64,000 nt of DNA from positions 1 through 64,000 of the forward strand of contig JAAVTG010000540.1 in the NCBI GenBank assembly GCA_011947345.1. Direction: 5' to 3'. Positions 1 to 11,090 of the stretch are shown here, one piece after another; within the stretch, counting starts at the first letter, position 1; every line of letters starts with the position of its first letter. The DNA is from Phytophthora quininea (lineage: Eukaryota; Oomycota; Peronosporomycetes; Peronosporales; Peronosporaceae). The translations under genes and the position numbers were made by a program. The notes under the pieces were generated by a model, which was not told where the DNA came from, searched no databases, and saw only the letters and a list, made by a program, of their open reading frames with translations.

Positions 1-214
1 GTGCATTTGATCCAGACGCAGGAAAAAGATGTACCAGCTCCGCTCCAAAGTGTTTCTCAAGCCAAACGAGCTGTCGTCGAGCGGGGCGCGAACCAAGGCC
101 GGCGTTGACAACGGCGTCGTCGTTTCCATCTTCCACGATCTCATCAAGTCCAAACGGCAATTTGCTGAGAACGCCGTGCTTGATGGCGTACATGCCATAA
201 ACACTATGGCTTGA
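1..214 (+). CDS. M96-like protein, C-terminal end only (partial)
   Basis: The last ~60 codons of an M96-like gene enter from the left edge. The tail contains a short stretch with V-V-S-I-F-H-D-L followed by A-E-N-A-V-L-D, matching the C-terminal helix of the other copies here (pattern V-V-I-P-S-F-R ... E-N-L-L-L-D). The frame that carries this tail is closed by a TGA at positions 8-10, while another frame is open through it, so a one-base break near the A-run at about 23-28 is likely. Without the upstream DNA I cannot say whether the copy is intact. It points the same way as the next two copies. Confidence 0.5.
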
Positions 215-492
215 TGAATATCAAGTACAGACGAACTGGCATCACCACGACAGAGCTGAGAGCTTTACGCTGGTCAGAGTGGTAAAGCCATCATCATTGA
301 CAGGATCAAAAACTCGAGATTTGACAAACTGGAGACTGAATTCTCTTCCGCTCGGTGTTTTACAGATGGAGGGGCTAATTGATGATGGCGTGGCAGTAGC
401 GCAGCTGAGCGAGTCCTTGGCGACTGTGCCAGGTCTTATTCCTCCGCAATGCGAGCAGGAAGACACTCGATTCTTTATCGTGGGAGCCGAAC

Positions 493-1674
493 ATGCTGGC
501 GCCAGAACCAGAACTAACAACGGAAATGACTACGCCTCCAAAACGACCACCAATCTCGCAGTCTCACGTATCGCAGCCGCCCAAGAAGAAGCCTAGTTTG
601 TCTTGGAAGCGTCGGAAGGAGGAACTGCAGCGACTACGAAGCGAGACGCAGGCGATGCAGACTCATGTGGCGTTCCTGTCGCTGAAGAAAACCTACGAGC
701 TGATGCTGGACGAGAACCTGCAGACTCCAGCTCAAAAGCAATGGAAAGCCACTGCATTGGCTGAAAGGAAGCGATGTCAAGAAGCGAACGATGAAAACGC
801 ACGACTGAAACAAGACCTGCAGCGCTGCATTCAGAGTCGCAATACGCTTCAAAATGTGCTCACTACAGCAGAAGCTAGCCAGCAAGAGCAGCTTTGGGGT
901 AAGGCTGTTGTGACTGAAGCGCTACAAGTCGAGATGCGAATGTGCTACAAAATGGAGTTGCAGAGCTCTGTCGTGTTCGACTTGTTGGAGCGCTGTATGG
1001 ATAAAAGACTATGCCAAGTGGGGGATATCTTTCGTGACGGCTATATCTCGCCACATGACCCTGAATCCGACCAAGTTCGAGTGCATCGAAGCAACGACAA
1101 GGAAGCAGACGCTATGGTGGAGCTCACTCGCTCTCGAGTAATGCCGTTTGCCGCCGAGAAAGTGTCGACGGCAGCTTGGAGTTTGATACAGAGAGGCGTT
1201 ACTTCAGAGGAGCTGGCTGGTCGAATCGTACGCGGATCGGAGGACTCGGTAGCCTCTCTTGGCCAGTTCACATATCATTTAAAGGATAACGGAGTGGTGC
1301 AGGCAAAAGTCTATAGCTTGATGAGGAAGATGCCCGTCCCTGGCGGCTTTGTGGGACTTATCGAGTCGGTTACCGAGTGGCTGGCCGATATTTCGAGCTC
1401 GAGTCCGTGGCGGTACGCATCACAGGACTCTGGGTGGATAATGGTGCGTCCCATTGACTCGACAAGCGCCTCGCTGGAGCTGTGTCACGTGCAGTCATCG
1501 ATCCGTCTCCGGTCATGTGACGCCTTGTTCAATGATGAGCCGAGTAAATATCCCAGCGCGCCGTCGCTACTGACGCGCAGTGTGAGCGAGGTCGTCATCT
1601 CGTTCTTCCGCAAGACCATGAGCTCCAAGCACCAACTGCTTGACAACGAGCTGCTCGACAACTCGCGCAGGTAA
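493..1674 (+). CDS. M96-like bZIP/START-like protein (intact ORF)
   Basis: A 393-residue uninterrupted ORF. Residues ~15-45 are rich in Pro and Lys with a K-K-K patch, followed by W-K-R-R-K-E-E-L-Q-R-L, a bZIP-like basic/leucine segment, and coiled coil to ~residue 150. The C-terminal ~230 residues carry family landmarks: R-V-M-P-F, an R-K-M-P-V-P strand before a G-F-V-G-L-I-E-S segment, S-G-W near residue 315, and a final S-E-V-V-I-S-F-F-R helix. The usual acidic tryptophan-containing N-terminus is absent; an open reading frame in another phase covers 279-596, so the true start may lie upstream behind an intron or frame break. Role as a nuclear regulator is inferred from the bZIP-like part only; the C-terminal domain is not assigned with certainty. 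Confidence 0.75.
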   Translation: MLAPEPELTTEMTTPPKRPPISQSHVSQPPKKKPSLSWKRRKEELQRLRSETQAMQTHVAFLSLKKTYELMLDENLQTPAQKQWKATALAERKRCQEANDENARLKQDLQRCIQSRNTLQNVLTTAEASQQEQLWGKAVVTEALQVEMRMCYKMELQSSVVFDLLERCMDKRLCQVGDIFRDGYISPHDPESDQVRVHRSNDKEADAMVELTRSRVMPFAAEKVSTAAWSLIQRGVTSEELAGRIVRGSEDSVASLGQFTYHLKDNGVVQAKVYSLMRKMPVPGGFVGLIESVTEWLADISSSSPWRYASQDSGWIMVRPIDSTSASLELCHVQSSIRLRSCDALFNDEPSKYPSAPSLLTRSVSEVVISFFRKTMSSKHQLLDNELLDNSRR

Positions 1675-1856
1675 CGGCAACTTTCACACGTCACACATTT
1701 TTCAAGTTATGTACGGGATAATGATTGTTCCACGTCCGTAAATACATGTTGTCTTATCGTTAAAAATGACCGTAATCATGCCATGATGACGACCATATTT
1801 TGTGTACAGGTGGTGTACAGCTTGCCAGTCGCCGTCTCACGTCCTCACACACAAGA

Positions 1857-3075
1857 ATGACCGACCTGGACGCTCTGTTCACCACCGATGTACCCGGAAA
1901 GCTGGCGTGGCAACCGCCGTCGCAGGACTGCGACGCCGTGCTGCAGGATTTTCTGCAAGAAATGATCGAATTGGACCAGCAGCCAGCCGCCGAGTCCCCC
2001 AAGAAGGTCAAGATCCCGGTGGACGAAGACCCGCGACCGACTAAGAAGCCCAAGACCGACACGCAGCGCTGGCAGCGCCGCAAACAGAGTCTGCAAAAGC
2101 TGCAGAGCGAGGTAGACTCATTGCAGAGCCAGGTGCAAGCTCTCCTCCTTCAGAAGAAGGTCGTAGAACCGTCGCAATGGGCGGAGCAAAAGAACCAGCA
2201 GTTGAAGGGACAAGTGGACGCCTGTGTGCAGATTTCAGGAGCTTTAAAGACGGTGCTGAATGCTGCTGGACGACTGAGGACGCAGCAGTTGGAGAGGGAC
2301 TCGATCGCCTCTAGGGCACTGAGAATTGAGATGATGCTGCAGCGACAGACGGACGAAGTGGATCCGCTGGTCTTTGACATGTTGGAGGCCAGTGTGAACG
2401 CTCGAGTGGGAGAACTCCAGCTCATTGCAAACGAGATGCGGCAGCCCCTGACGCTGGTCAGTTCTGAGGATATTCAGATCTGTCGCTCGAATGAAACTCA
2501 CCCGGTGGTGGAGTTTCGGACGGCAAGGATGTTGCCGTTCGATGTGGACACGGTGGGTCGTGTCTGTTGGGGTGTCTCGAACCTCGGCTGCATTGCGTCT
2601 AGACCTGGAGGACGAGTGGTCAGGCGGTCGGCAGATGCCGTCGCCAGCGATGTCTGCTTGCCAGTGGTGTTGGGCAAGGGGCAATGTGTGGAAATTCGCA
2701 CGCGCTGCGTCGTCAAGCGCTTCCAAGTGCAAGGAAGTTTCGTGGTTCTGGCAGAGTCTTTGACCGAGTGGCCAGCTCACTTGGTAGACTCGGGAGCCTG
2801 GACGCGCACGACAAGAGAGTCTGGCTGGGGGCTCACTCATCCGTACCCTGTCACCAGGGGAATTCAGCATCGCGTTCGTCTGCGTCGAGGTTTATGATGC
2901 ACCTGTCGACCGCGCGTCTACCACAGACATCGATGACAGTCACAGACTGCTGAAAAGCGCCGCCGTGAGCGACATCGTCATCCCTTCGTTCCAGCAGCTC
3001 ATCCGTCACCGGCAACAGAATGTCGACAACCACCTCATGGACGCTGCATGCGCAGCACGATCACTAACTGCATGA
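1857..3075 (+). CDS. M96-like protein with one frame break near its 3' end
   Basis: The ATG at 1857 opens an acidic N-terminus (D-C-D-A-V-L-Q-D-F-L-Q-E-M-I-E-L-D) that resembles the copy at 5125-6442. A Lys-rich patch and W-Q-R-R-K-Q-S-L-Q-K-L leucine-rich coiled coil follow, then the C-terminal domain (A-R-M-L-P-F, E-S-G-W-G). The frame ends at 2897, but the family's C-terminal helix (S-D-I-V-I-P-S-F ... N-H-L-M-D) continues in the next frame to a stop at 3073-3075. The shift falls between about 2835 and 2850, just after S-G-W-G. A single-base consensus error or a real mutation would both explain it. It is the second of a same-strand pair; the next copies run the opposite way. Confidence 0.65.
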
Positions 3076-3195
3076 CCCGTTTCCTAACGAAATCATGGCC
3101 TGCACTTTCGTATCAATCAATATCCTTATAAGTCAACCATTTTACTGCTGGAATCACCTTGCATGTTGTTTTCAAAAAATATAATGGCACAGTGT

Positions 3196-4357
3196 TTAGT
3201 TAGTTACAAGTCCTCTCTTCCTCGCTATAATCTGGGAGCCTTGCATGCGGCTGTGGATCATCTCGTCGAGAATGGCGTTCTCGAGTATCTGCTCACGGGC
3301 TTCGAGGATCTTGCGGTAGGACGGCACCACCACTTCTGCAAGCATCTTGAGGTGGTCCGGTTGGTCCATTGCAATACCCGCAGACAGCCCTGGCGTCATG
3401 CAGACGATGGTCTGGAACAAGCTCAACGGCGCTTTGCTTTTGCTGCTGCTGAAGTTCTGCACGATGCAGTAGCCGCGTTCGCGGATCGGGACGCTGCTCG
3501 GATGACGTCGCGCGTAGTCTCGAGGCCAGTCGCCCATGCCTTCCCAGACGAGCACGATCCTATGAGGCTCCACGACGCGTCGACACGCTCCACGCAGTAG
3601 AATGTCCACCCCTTGTCCTCCGTCGTGTTGTAGCACGCACTTGCGTTTGAGGTATGTGATGGTGTCGGCCCCGTCGGCCTCAATTGTGTCGGTCATGTTG
3701 AGTACCGAGTTCTTCTTGGCGGTGGTCCACATGGCGCCGCTGATGGTGTCGAGCGCGAACGGCGCGACCTTGGCGGACGAGAAGCGCACGAACGTGCCGT
3801 GCTGTCCTCCAGCGACCACCTGCGCGTCGTCGAGCTGCGTCTTGTCGTGATTCAGTCCGGCGTCTCTGAACACGACGTCCAGCTCGTCATACTGACTCTG
3901 CAGACTCTGCTCCATCTTCTGGAAGAGCGGGGCGTCCACACTCGGCTCGTACTCGAGTTGGGCGCTGCAATGCGGGACAAAGGGGACCCCTTATTCGGAC
4001 TGTCCGCCGCCGGGTGACATGCTTGGAGGACGCTCTGTAACCGTCGTTTATGCTCATCTCCCAGTTCGGTTGCTTTCGTTGACGCGCAGGCAAAAGGACA
4101 CTTGTTCTTCTTGGTCCTGGCGGCCTGCAGGCGGTCCTCCAGGTCCTGTACGTCGCGCTGTAGCTTAAGGTCCTCGTCGCCGCGCCGCCGCTTCCTACAG
4201 CTCCGCTTGGGGGCTGTTTGCTCATGTTGACGCGAACGGGCTGGGCCTTGGCTAGAATCGCCGCCAGAATGGCGTCCCTGGCGCTCTGTCCGGTCGTTGC
4301 TGCTCCGAGCGGAGGGATCTCCGCGAAGACGTCGCCCCGAGCGAACCGGCAGTGCAT
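3196..4357 (-). CDS. M96-like protein with two frame breaks
   Basis: The 247-residue C-terminal domain (3196 to about 3950) is uninterrupted: Q-Y-D-E-L-D, A-K-V-A-P-F, G-A-M-W, V-L-V-W-E-G-M-G-D-W and a closing V-V-V-P-S-Y-R-K-I-L helix followed by E-N-A-I-L-D-E-M. The preceding basic/coiled-coil part (K-R-S-C-R-K-R-R-R ... L-Q-R-D-V-Q-D-L-E) lies in a second frame between about 3990 and 4215, and an N-terminal segment from the ATG at 4357 in a third. The upper break coincides with a run of five C near 4213, the lower with a GGGG/CCCC stretch near 3985. One base added at each would restore continuity with the family, so I treat it as one gene. Confidence 0.55.
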
Positions 4358-4822
4358 CGCCAAAGTGAAACTGAGCGGCTTGGCAATACTTTCAGCGCAT
4401 CCAAAAGGCAGTAAAAAAGACTGCTTTTTGGGGCAGCAAAGACAAACTATCCGCTCTATACGTATACTGCGTAGGACATCCCATACGATCTGCGAGAGAC
4501 TGATTGCTGGACGCTAGATAGTATCCGGATCGATTGCGGTCGAAACGCCGCAAAGCCTGATTACGGCGTGCACGAGACACTGCGAAAAAGTATTACGGTC
4601 AAGAGATGACCTGAGACCTGCCGAACAGCCTACTTCATAACGTGCCGCAACGTTTGACACACACCTGGTTGCCGCGGGATATTTGAGTGGTCTCGATGCT
4701 CGTCCTCGTCCTCGGCTGCTGCACCTCCTGCTCATCGCCTCAGCCGAGCTGTTTTTCTAGTCCAAGCTCGCCAAGTGCAACCTCTACAGCACGAGCTGCA
4801 ACCACCAATCTCCAGTGGTGCC
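4358..4822. other. Intergenic, no feature recognised
   Basis: Short upstream region of the minus-strand M96-like gene. I see no conserved reading frame, RNA or repeat in it. Confidence 0.4.
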
Positions 4823-5128
4823 ATGATGGCGGCCATCGTGCGTGGCGCTGCCGCGTTCAATGTGTACGGCCGACCGCCCCAGGGGAGGGCTATCCTCGCG
4901 GATCGGAGCAGGCAGACCGACGCCGGATGTCTCGATCAGAACCATTTGCTGACGATGTGGTTTACACCCGAGCGACGGACACAATCTCCGAGCCACCAAC
5001 AACGACGACAACTGCGCGACAAGATGTTAAAGAGAGAGAGAGAGCTGGTGGAGATTGCTGCGCAACTGGAGCAATCAGCGCGACGAGAACAACAACGAGA
5101 TTCGAGTTCAATTACTAGGGACTTCTAA
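4823..5128 (+). CDS. Small hypothetical protein
   Basis: A 101-codon frame starting at a tandem ATG. The last ~45 residues are highly charged and heptad-like (R-R-Q-L-R-D-K-M-L-K-R-E-R-E-L-V-E-I-A), compatible with a short coiled coil; the rest has no motif I recognise. It ends within a few bases of the end of the convergent M96-like gene. It may be a genuine small gene, a relic of a larger coiled-coil gene, or a chance frame. Confidence 0.25.
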   Translation: MMAAIVRGAAAFNVYGRPPQGRAILADRSRQTDAGCLDQNHLLTMWFTPERRTQSPSHQQRRQLRDKMLKRERELVEIAAQLEQSARREQQRDSSSITRDF

Positions 5129-6442
5129 CTACTTTTACCTACTTGGTCTATCGCTGCCGTGGCCCGCGCCGAGTCGAGCAGGACGTTCTCAAAGCACTGC
5201 AAGTGTGACGTCAAGATCTCGCGGAACGACGGGATGACGACGTCCCCAACCGCGCCCGTAAACGTCGATCGCGGCGGAGCGCACACGCTGCTGTCTGAGT
5301 CGTTGGGCCGCAGTTTGATCATCGTCCGGACCTGGCTGTGCATCGACTGGTGCTTGCACACCACGACCCAGCCGAATTCCTCGGTCGTGTGTTTCCACGT
5401 GGCCCCCGTCTTGTGGTGCACCGACCACTCCGAGCAGGACTGCACCAGCAGCACCATGCCTGTGGCCACGATAAACCGACGGAGCATCGTGTAGGTAACA
5501 GTGTCGACGCGGTCGTTGCTGTCGAGCGGCAGCGTGTACCAAGCCTTGGACTCGACGACATCCGCCGACCGCAGGGCTGTGCAGGACACCGTCTTGCTGG
5601 CCACATTCCCCAGCTCGATGAGCTCCCAGATCGTGCTGATGGTCTGGTCTCTGCTGTACGGGAACATGCGAACATATTCAAACTCGGCTGTCGGCACAGC
5701 TTCTCGACCTTCTTCACGGCAAATGCGCATGTGCTCGGCGTTCCCTTCGAGTTGCGGCTGGAGATCGATAATGCTGTCAAGTTCATGCAGACGCGCGTTG
5801 ATCTTGCTCTCGAGTTGGTCGAACACTTCGTTGTCGCCAAGGACAAAGCTTACGTGGGGAACGCGCCCACCGTCGACGCCCTCGTCAGTGCTGCGCATTT
5901 AGCGACCAATTGCTGCTGCTTCAAACTCGCAGACAGCAGTTGGTCGTGCATCACCTCGGCGGTTTTCGAGTACGATTGGAGCTCGCTTCGCAGTCGAGTG
6001 TTCTCTTCTTGGGCGTCTTGACAGCGCTGCCGCGCGATCGCCGCTACGGATTTCCAGTGCTCCTCTTCCTCGGTAAGAATGTCCGAGTCTTTCAAGTACA
6101 TGCCGTGGCTGTGCTGGATCTGCAGGTGAGCCAAGCGAAGTTCCAGCGCCGTGGACTCGTCCCGAGAGATTGAATTTCCTGCTTCCGACGCAGCCACGAC
6201 GTGTTTCGTCTCTTTCTCGGCGTGGAGCTGGGTGAGTCAGGCGACTTTAAGTCGCTAGCGACTTTGAGCTTCTTGTTCGTCGGTTCGGAATCGCTGTTCA
6301 GCTTGTACTTGGTGTCGACAAACTCCGCTGCTTGGAACTGGTCGAGCTCGTCCATTTCGCTTAGGAAATTAGTCAGCACGAGGTCGCTCTCGAATGAGTC
6401 GACCCCAACGTAGCTACCGTCTCCATCAACGTGGCGCGACAT
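5125..6442 (-). CDS. M96-like protein with two frame breaks
   Basis: Three consecutive frames together make a full-length family member. From the ATG at 6442, an acidic N-terminus (D-L-V-L-T-N-F-L-S-E-M-D-E-L-D) and Lys-rich T-N-K-K-L-K-V lead to W-L-R-R-K-Q-E-I-Q-S-L. The coiled coil continues in another frame from about 6165 (W-K-S-V-A-A-I-A-R-Q-R-C ... E-E-N-T-R-L-R-S-E-L). The C-terminal domain continues in the third frame from about 5900 (Y-V-R-M-F-P-Y, E-E-F-G-W-V-V-V, G-D-V-V-I-P-S-F-R-E). Breaks lie near 6160-6175 and 5885-5905. The same N-terminal motif places it closest to the 1857-3075 copy. Confidence 0.6.
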
Positions 6443-7349
6443 GCGTGGCAGGTCGTCCCGCAATTGAAAAATGGACTAAGATCGGACCACAAGGAAGTTG
6501 ACGGCCCCCGTTGGCATTATCAAGTCGGTGATTATGCATGGATACAGAATATCCAGGCGCACGAGCATGTGAAGGTGCCACAAGCAAGTTAGCCGATCAC
6601 CTGACGTCACAGGTGGTGATAAGAGATAAACTTTTGTGTCCTGCTGAAGCGAGGCAAAGTTCGGAGGGAGACGTCGACCTTGCGTTCAACGCATGTAATT
6701 ACGGGCGTGCTCTGATAGCGCCCACCACCATATGTGAAAATCCCCTTGGCACCAATTGATGTGTAAAGCCGTAAACTGCTGGTCATGACGGAGTATTCCA
6801 GCGTTCCTGGATATTACTGCGCCATTTTGTTGCTGCTGTATTTTGGAGGTCATCGAGAAGCTTCGTGACGCGATTCTCTACTTGTCACCACGGAAATCGA
6901 GAGCCGACGATGTTCCCAACGAGCTGGTGCGTGGAATTCACAATTTCAAGAGCCACAGAGGCGATGCAGCCCTCAGGAGAAGATGGACAAATATCGTTAC
7001 TCCTTCCGACACACTGTGGGAACTCGCAGCTTTTTTTTTTTTTTAGCAAAGTTGACTTGTTTGTGCTGCCAGGTCTCCACGAACCAATGCCCACCCCGAT
7101 TCACACGAACTACACGTCGGAGAATACTCGGTCGTCGCCTCGATCAACCGGACAAATACCCCGCGAACGACGACACCACCCGTCAGAAGAGAGTTGATGC
7201 GTACAACAGGCACAACGAAGCGAACGCTCTGAGCGATAGCCCCATTGTCTCTCCTCTGCAAGTGATCAATGTACGCTCCGCGTGGAGGCGATGTGGGCCG
7301 TTTTCCAGATTGACTGAAGATCTCGAATCGCTCGGACGTACGGCATGGC
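6443..7349. other. Intergenic; poly-T run, no gene recognised
   Basis: About 0.9 kb without a convincing frame. A run of about 16 T lies near 7030. The part next to 6442 is the upstream region of the minus-strand M96-like gene. Confidence 0.4.
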
Positions 7350-7911
7350 TCACGACGTTCTCGTTTCCATTTCGATTCGACCGCCAGTGCTTCCAATCTG
7401 GAAATCATCTTTATCATCGGCATTAAAATACAAGTCATCCACGAGTATGGTTGATAAATCCTTGCGCCAACTGTCCATCAATGCATCAAAGACGCTACCT
7501 GCAGTCTCTGCGAACTCTCAAGTTCCTTGTGTGGTGCTCCCACGGCTAGTAGGATATGCCAGATTCGGGTTCTTCCTCGGCTCTTTGGGTCTGCTACGGG
7601 CGACCCCAAGCTGGCCAACGCACTCTGGTCTGTCTCGCGAAGGAAGTCCAGCAGCACTTGCTGCTCGGAGGCCTCTGTCTCCCGGAGGGGTCGAGGTTGT
7701 GCGCCGAGTTGAGCATACCAGCAAAATAGTCCCTCGACTTCCCCGTCGAAGGCAGCAATCGGTTTGGACGGAGTCGTTCGCTCATTCGCAATCCTCGTCC
7801 ATCTTCCCGCGTAATCGTTCTCGATGAATAATCTCGCACTTTCAGCCAATCGTTGGGTGGGTTGAGCCACTGGATTTGTTTACCAGACGATAATATCAGT
7901 TTATACTGCAT
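7350..7911 (-). pseudogene. Degenerate hypothetical gene
   Basis: From an ATG at 7911 a coding-looking segment (L-I-L-S-S-G-K-Q-I-Q-W-L-N-P-P-N-D-W) runs into a second frame (R-W-T-R-I-A-N-E-R) and then a third (W-R-K-D-L-S-T-I-L-V-D-D-L) up to a TGA at 7350-7352. Amino-acid composition and continuity suggest one gene of about 185 codons with at least two frame breaks. It does not resemble the M96-like family and I do not recognise it. Confidence 0.3.
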
Positions 7912-7965
7912 ACATTTTCCAAGTCATATTACTTGGCTCAAAATTAACTGCCAGGCCATGGCAGG

Positions 7966-9670
7966 TTACTGGGCCGCCTCCTTCTTGGTGCCGATGGTGC
8001 CGTTCATCAGCGCGTTCTCGACGTTGCGCTGGCGCTTGGTCCACAGCCGCCGGTAGCACGGCGCCACCAGCTCTGCGAGCCCGTGGATGTGCTGCCGACT
8101 CTGCTCGGACGACACGCCGCTCAACTGCGGCATCAGGTACGAGCAGAGCTGCAGGATGCTCGACTGCTCGCCTGCGGGGCAGTGCAGCGGCTCCAGCAGG
8201 CCCCAGCCGCAGTCGCGCACCTCGACGCCCTTGACGTTGGAGCTCACGTGCGGCAGGCGGTTGGGGCACTCGGCCACCGACTCCCACACGAACGCGACGC
8301 GGCCGCTGGCGTCGTCCACCACGCGGCGGATGACGCAGCGCACCGTGATCTCGGCGTCGGGGGCTCGGTGCTGTCGGAGCGGCAGCGCGCTCTTGAAGCA
8401 GAGCGTGTCGATGGTGGTGCCGCCCACGACCGACTCCTCGGACTCGGTGCCCATGCACTGCCAAATGGCGTCCGAGCAGTCCTTGACGTCGAAGGGCAGG
8501 ATCTTGGCGTCCTTGACTTCCATGACGGGGCCGCGGCGCTCGTCCAGGATCATCTGCGTCTCCTGCAGCTCGTGCTTCTCGCGGGTCAGGCCTCCTTTCT
8601 CGAACACGGCTTCCATCTCCGAGAGACGGTCTTCTAGACCCGACGCCAGCGACGCGAACAGCGCCGTCTCCTCAACGTCGCTGGGGCGCGGCCGCTTCAT
8701 GCCGAGCAGTGAGGACGCGTCAGGGTCCCCGAGCTCATGGACGACTTGCAGCGTTTGCGCAGCAGCTTCTCGAGGCCCTTGGAGATCTTGAGCTGCTCCT
8801 GGATGAGCCCCTTGAGCCGCAGATTCTCCATCTCGGCCTTACTCTTCTCCTCCTTTTGGTGCTGCGCCATACGCTCCCACACGGGCACCACGAGCGTCGA
8901 GTTGTTGCCGTCGCTCGAATCTTCGAGCCCCATGAGCGGGGCGGCCGTCACAGCCACGGGAGAGTGCTCCTGGTTCTCCGTCTTGATGATGCTCTCCGTG
9001 ACGACGCGGGCCTTGCGGGGCATCCGGGAGCGCACGTGGTCCAGCTCTCGCTGCAGCTCCTGCACCTGGGCGCGTAGTCTTGTCAGCTCGTCCTTCTGTC
9101 GCTTGCGCGAGTTGTTGACCGCCCCGTTGCCGCCGTCTTGGACTTCTTGGGCGGACTGGGGCCAGCCGCCTGCGAGGCCATCGGTCGCGTCGCCGGCGAC
9201 AAGCCCGCGGAGCCAGCAGGCGGCGTCTGTTGGCCGTACCCTCCTGTGCTGCTGGGGAAGCCTCCCCAGCGCTGGTCGCCGCGAATCGACGGGATGACCA
9301 TCTTGGGCAGCGAGGGCAGCGGCGAGCTGCCGACCGAGTTGCTGTGCGGCCGTAGAGACGGCAGCGGGGCTTGATGTTGTTGCTGGCTCTGGTTGCCGTT
9401 GCCGGCGCGCGCCAGCAACTCGACGATCGTGAGCGCCGTGGCGTTGCGGCGCTCGGCGTCGTCGGCGCTGTCGTCGCTCTGCGGGAAGGCGGCGTGGGGC
9501 ATGACGCTGCGGCCCGCGGACGACGAGCGCCGCAGGTGCAGCGGCGGGAACACGGCCGGGCTGGCCATGGGCGACTGTGAGGGAGAGCGGGAGCTGCTGC
9601 TGCTTCTGCGCGGGTTGTTGTTGTGCGTCGGGGACGCGGAATGCTCGACTGCGAGCGGGCCGCGCACCAT
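7966..9670 (-). CDS. M96-like protein with long Ser/Pro-rich N-terminus, two frame breaks
   Basis: The ATG at 9670 opens a ~190-residue low-complexity region rich in Ser, Pro, Gln and Asn, unlike the acidic N-termini of the other copies. It ends in P-P-K-K-S-K. A second frame carries the bZIP-like segment (N-N-S-R-K-R-Q-K-D-E-L-T-R-L-R) and the coiled coil with the motif V-W-E-R-M-A-Q-H-Q-K-E-E-K-S-K-A-E. A third frame gives the C-terminal domain (A-K-I-L-P-F-D, D-C-G-W-G-L-L, A-P-C-Y-R-R-L). Breaks lie near 9115-9130 and near 8715-8745. The region is strikingly GC-rich compared with the rest of the window, especially 8.0-9.7 kb. Confidence 0.6.
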
Positions 9671-11090
9671 CTCGGGCTTGCTTCTTTGCGGAATGGTTCT
9701 GCTTGTTGTTGATGGCGACCGATTGTGGGGAGCCGTGATTTGTCTGGCGAGCAGATTAGACTCGCGGACGGTTGGGAAACGGCTGCGCCCTTTCCCAGAT
9801 CCGTCGTAGCATAAACAACTCCAGAGCCCCCAACCCCGCCAAAAGCGATGGAGGTGATGCGAAATGATTGACGCATTTCAAATCTGATTGACATGCCTAT
9901 TGTATACTGTGACGAGCTGATATGGCGCCGACTTTCGCGACCGCGGCTCGGGTAAACAGTGTATCGAGCGTGTGTTTGTGCCGGATTGCGCGACGCAAAC
10001 AAGAGCGCCGACGGCCGTCGCGTGCTGGGCGGCCGCGCTCAAGGCAACGAGTTCACCTCCGCCGAGAATCCACTCCACGACCGCTGGTACAATAGCGGCG
10101 CTGTGCGACGTCGATCTGATTTCAGAGCGGAGCAAACGGAGTGGCATTTGAATCCGCTGTAGAAGTAGAGGGGCGCCGGCCCATCCCGCACACTTGCGCT
10201 TTGTATGCTCGACTGGGTTTCGAAGATTTTTCTGGCTCGATCGGGCTTGTTGACGCAGCGGCTCTGCTTACGCTCGGAAAAAGTGTTGCGCCGAAAGTTG
10301 CCGTTGCCGTCTGGACGGCTTGGAGCCTGCAGATCGACGCACGGCGCGCTCATTTGTTGCCTGCAATACCTCGATAAGGACCGACCACGTGGCAAAAGGG
10401 GGAGGGGGCTTCAAACAACCAGCCCAGTTGGCTGGGCTGATTACCAGCGAGATTTCGCCAAACCTGGGATCGTGAACATGCTGGACCGAGCCTGCAGGCA
10501 ATCTTGTCTGGGAGCAGATCGCGCACTGCCGCTCCTGGTCGAGCGGCCAAGCGTCATCATGGTCGTTTGACGAGAGGAGCAGGAATCCGTATTGGTACCC
10601 GAAACGAAACGGCGTCGAGGATACCTGCCGCGGGTGCCGGACATTGCTGCAATGGTACAGCGGCGACGCCTGGCCGTTGGCGTTGGAAACGATGGCACGC
10701 CGCTCACTTCGCCGCAGAAGCCCCTGGGGACGTCATAATCGGCGGCGGCGGCGCGCGATTGCGCTCCAGACGCCTGTGTCACACGGATCACGACCAAGTC
10801 CAGGGTCCGAGAAGAGGCCTTTCGTCTTGGTCTCGAGCCTGTCCCCGCCAAAACGCTAAAACGCTCCTGTCCGGTCCTGCACGCCAGGGACATGAGCTGC
10901 CATATCCACTTCAACACGATCCCAGTCGTCGTGACACCACTGCACCCGCGTTAAATGACCTGTCGTGACCCGATCAAGAGCTCCATCTTCTTTACACCTA
11001 GTTTGGCAACCATATCATAGAGCCGCAAGAGCACCAGCGCCGTGGTTTCCAGCCCGCTGGTGTCTGCAGTCGCATCCACTTCATCCACTT
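9671..11090. other. Intergenic, GC-rich, no gene recognised
   Basis: About 1.4 kb. Several overlapping frames exist on both strands, but none shows domain features or continuity I would support. It probably includes the upstream region of the 7966-9670 gene. Confidence 0.35.

Noticed and set aside
8083..8637. Long plus-strand frame opposite the M96-like gene
   Set aside because: The composition is an antisense shadow of a GC-rich coding region on the minus strand; it has no motifs of its own.
8839..10002. 387-codon minus-strand frame overlapping the M96-like N-terminus
   Set aside because: Arg/Pro/Ala-rich out-of-phase reading of GC-rich DNA; family motifs lie in the other two frames.
10441..10917. 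158-codon minus-strand frame in the GC-rich gap
   Set aside because: No domain, no continuity with neighbours, and equally long frames exist on the other strand.
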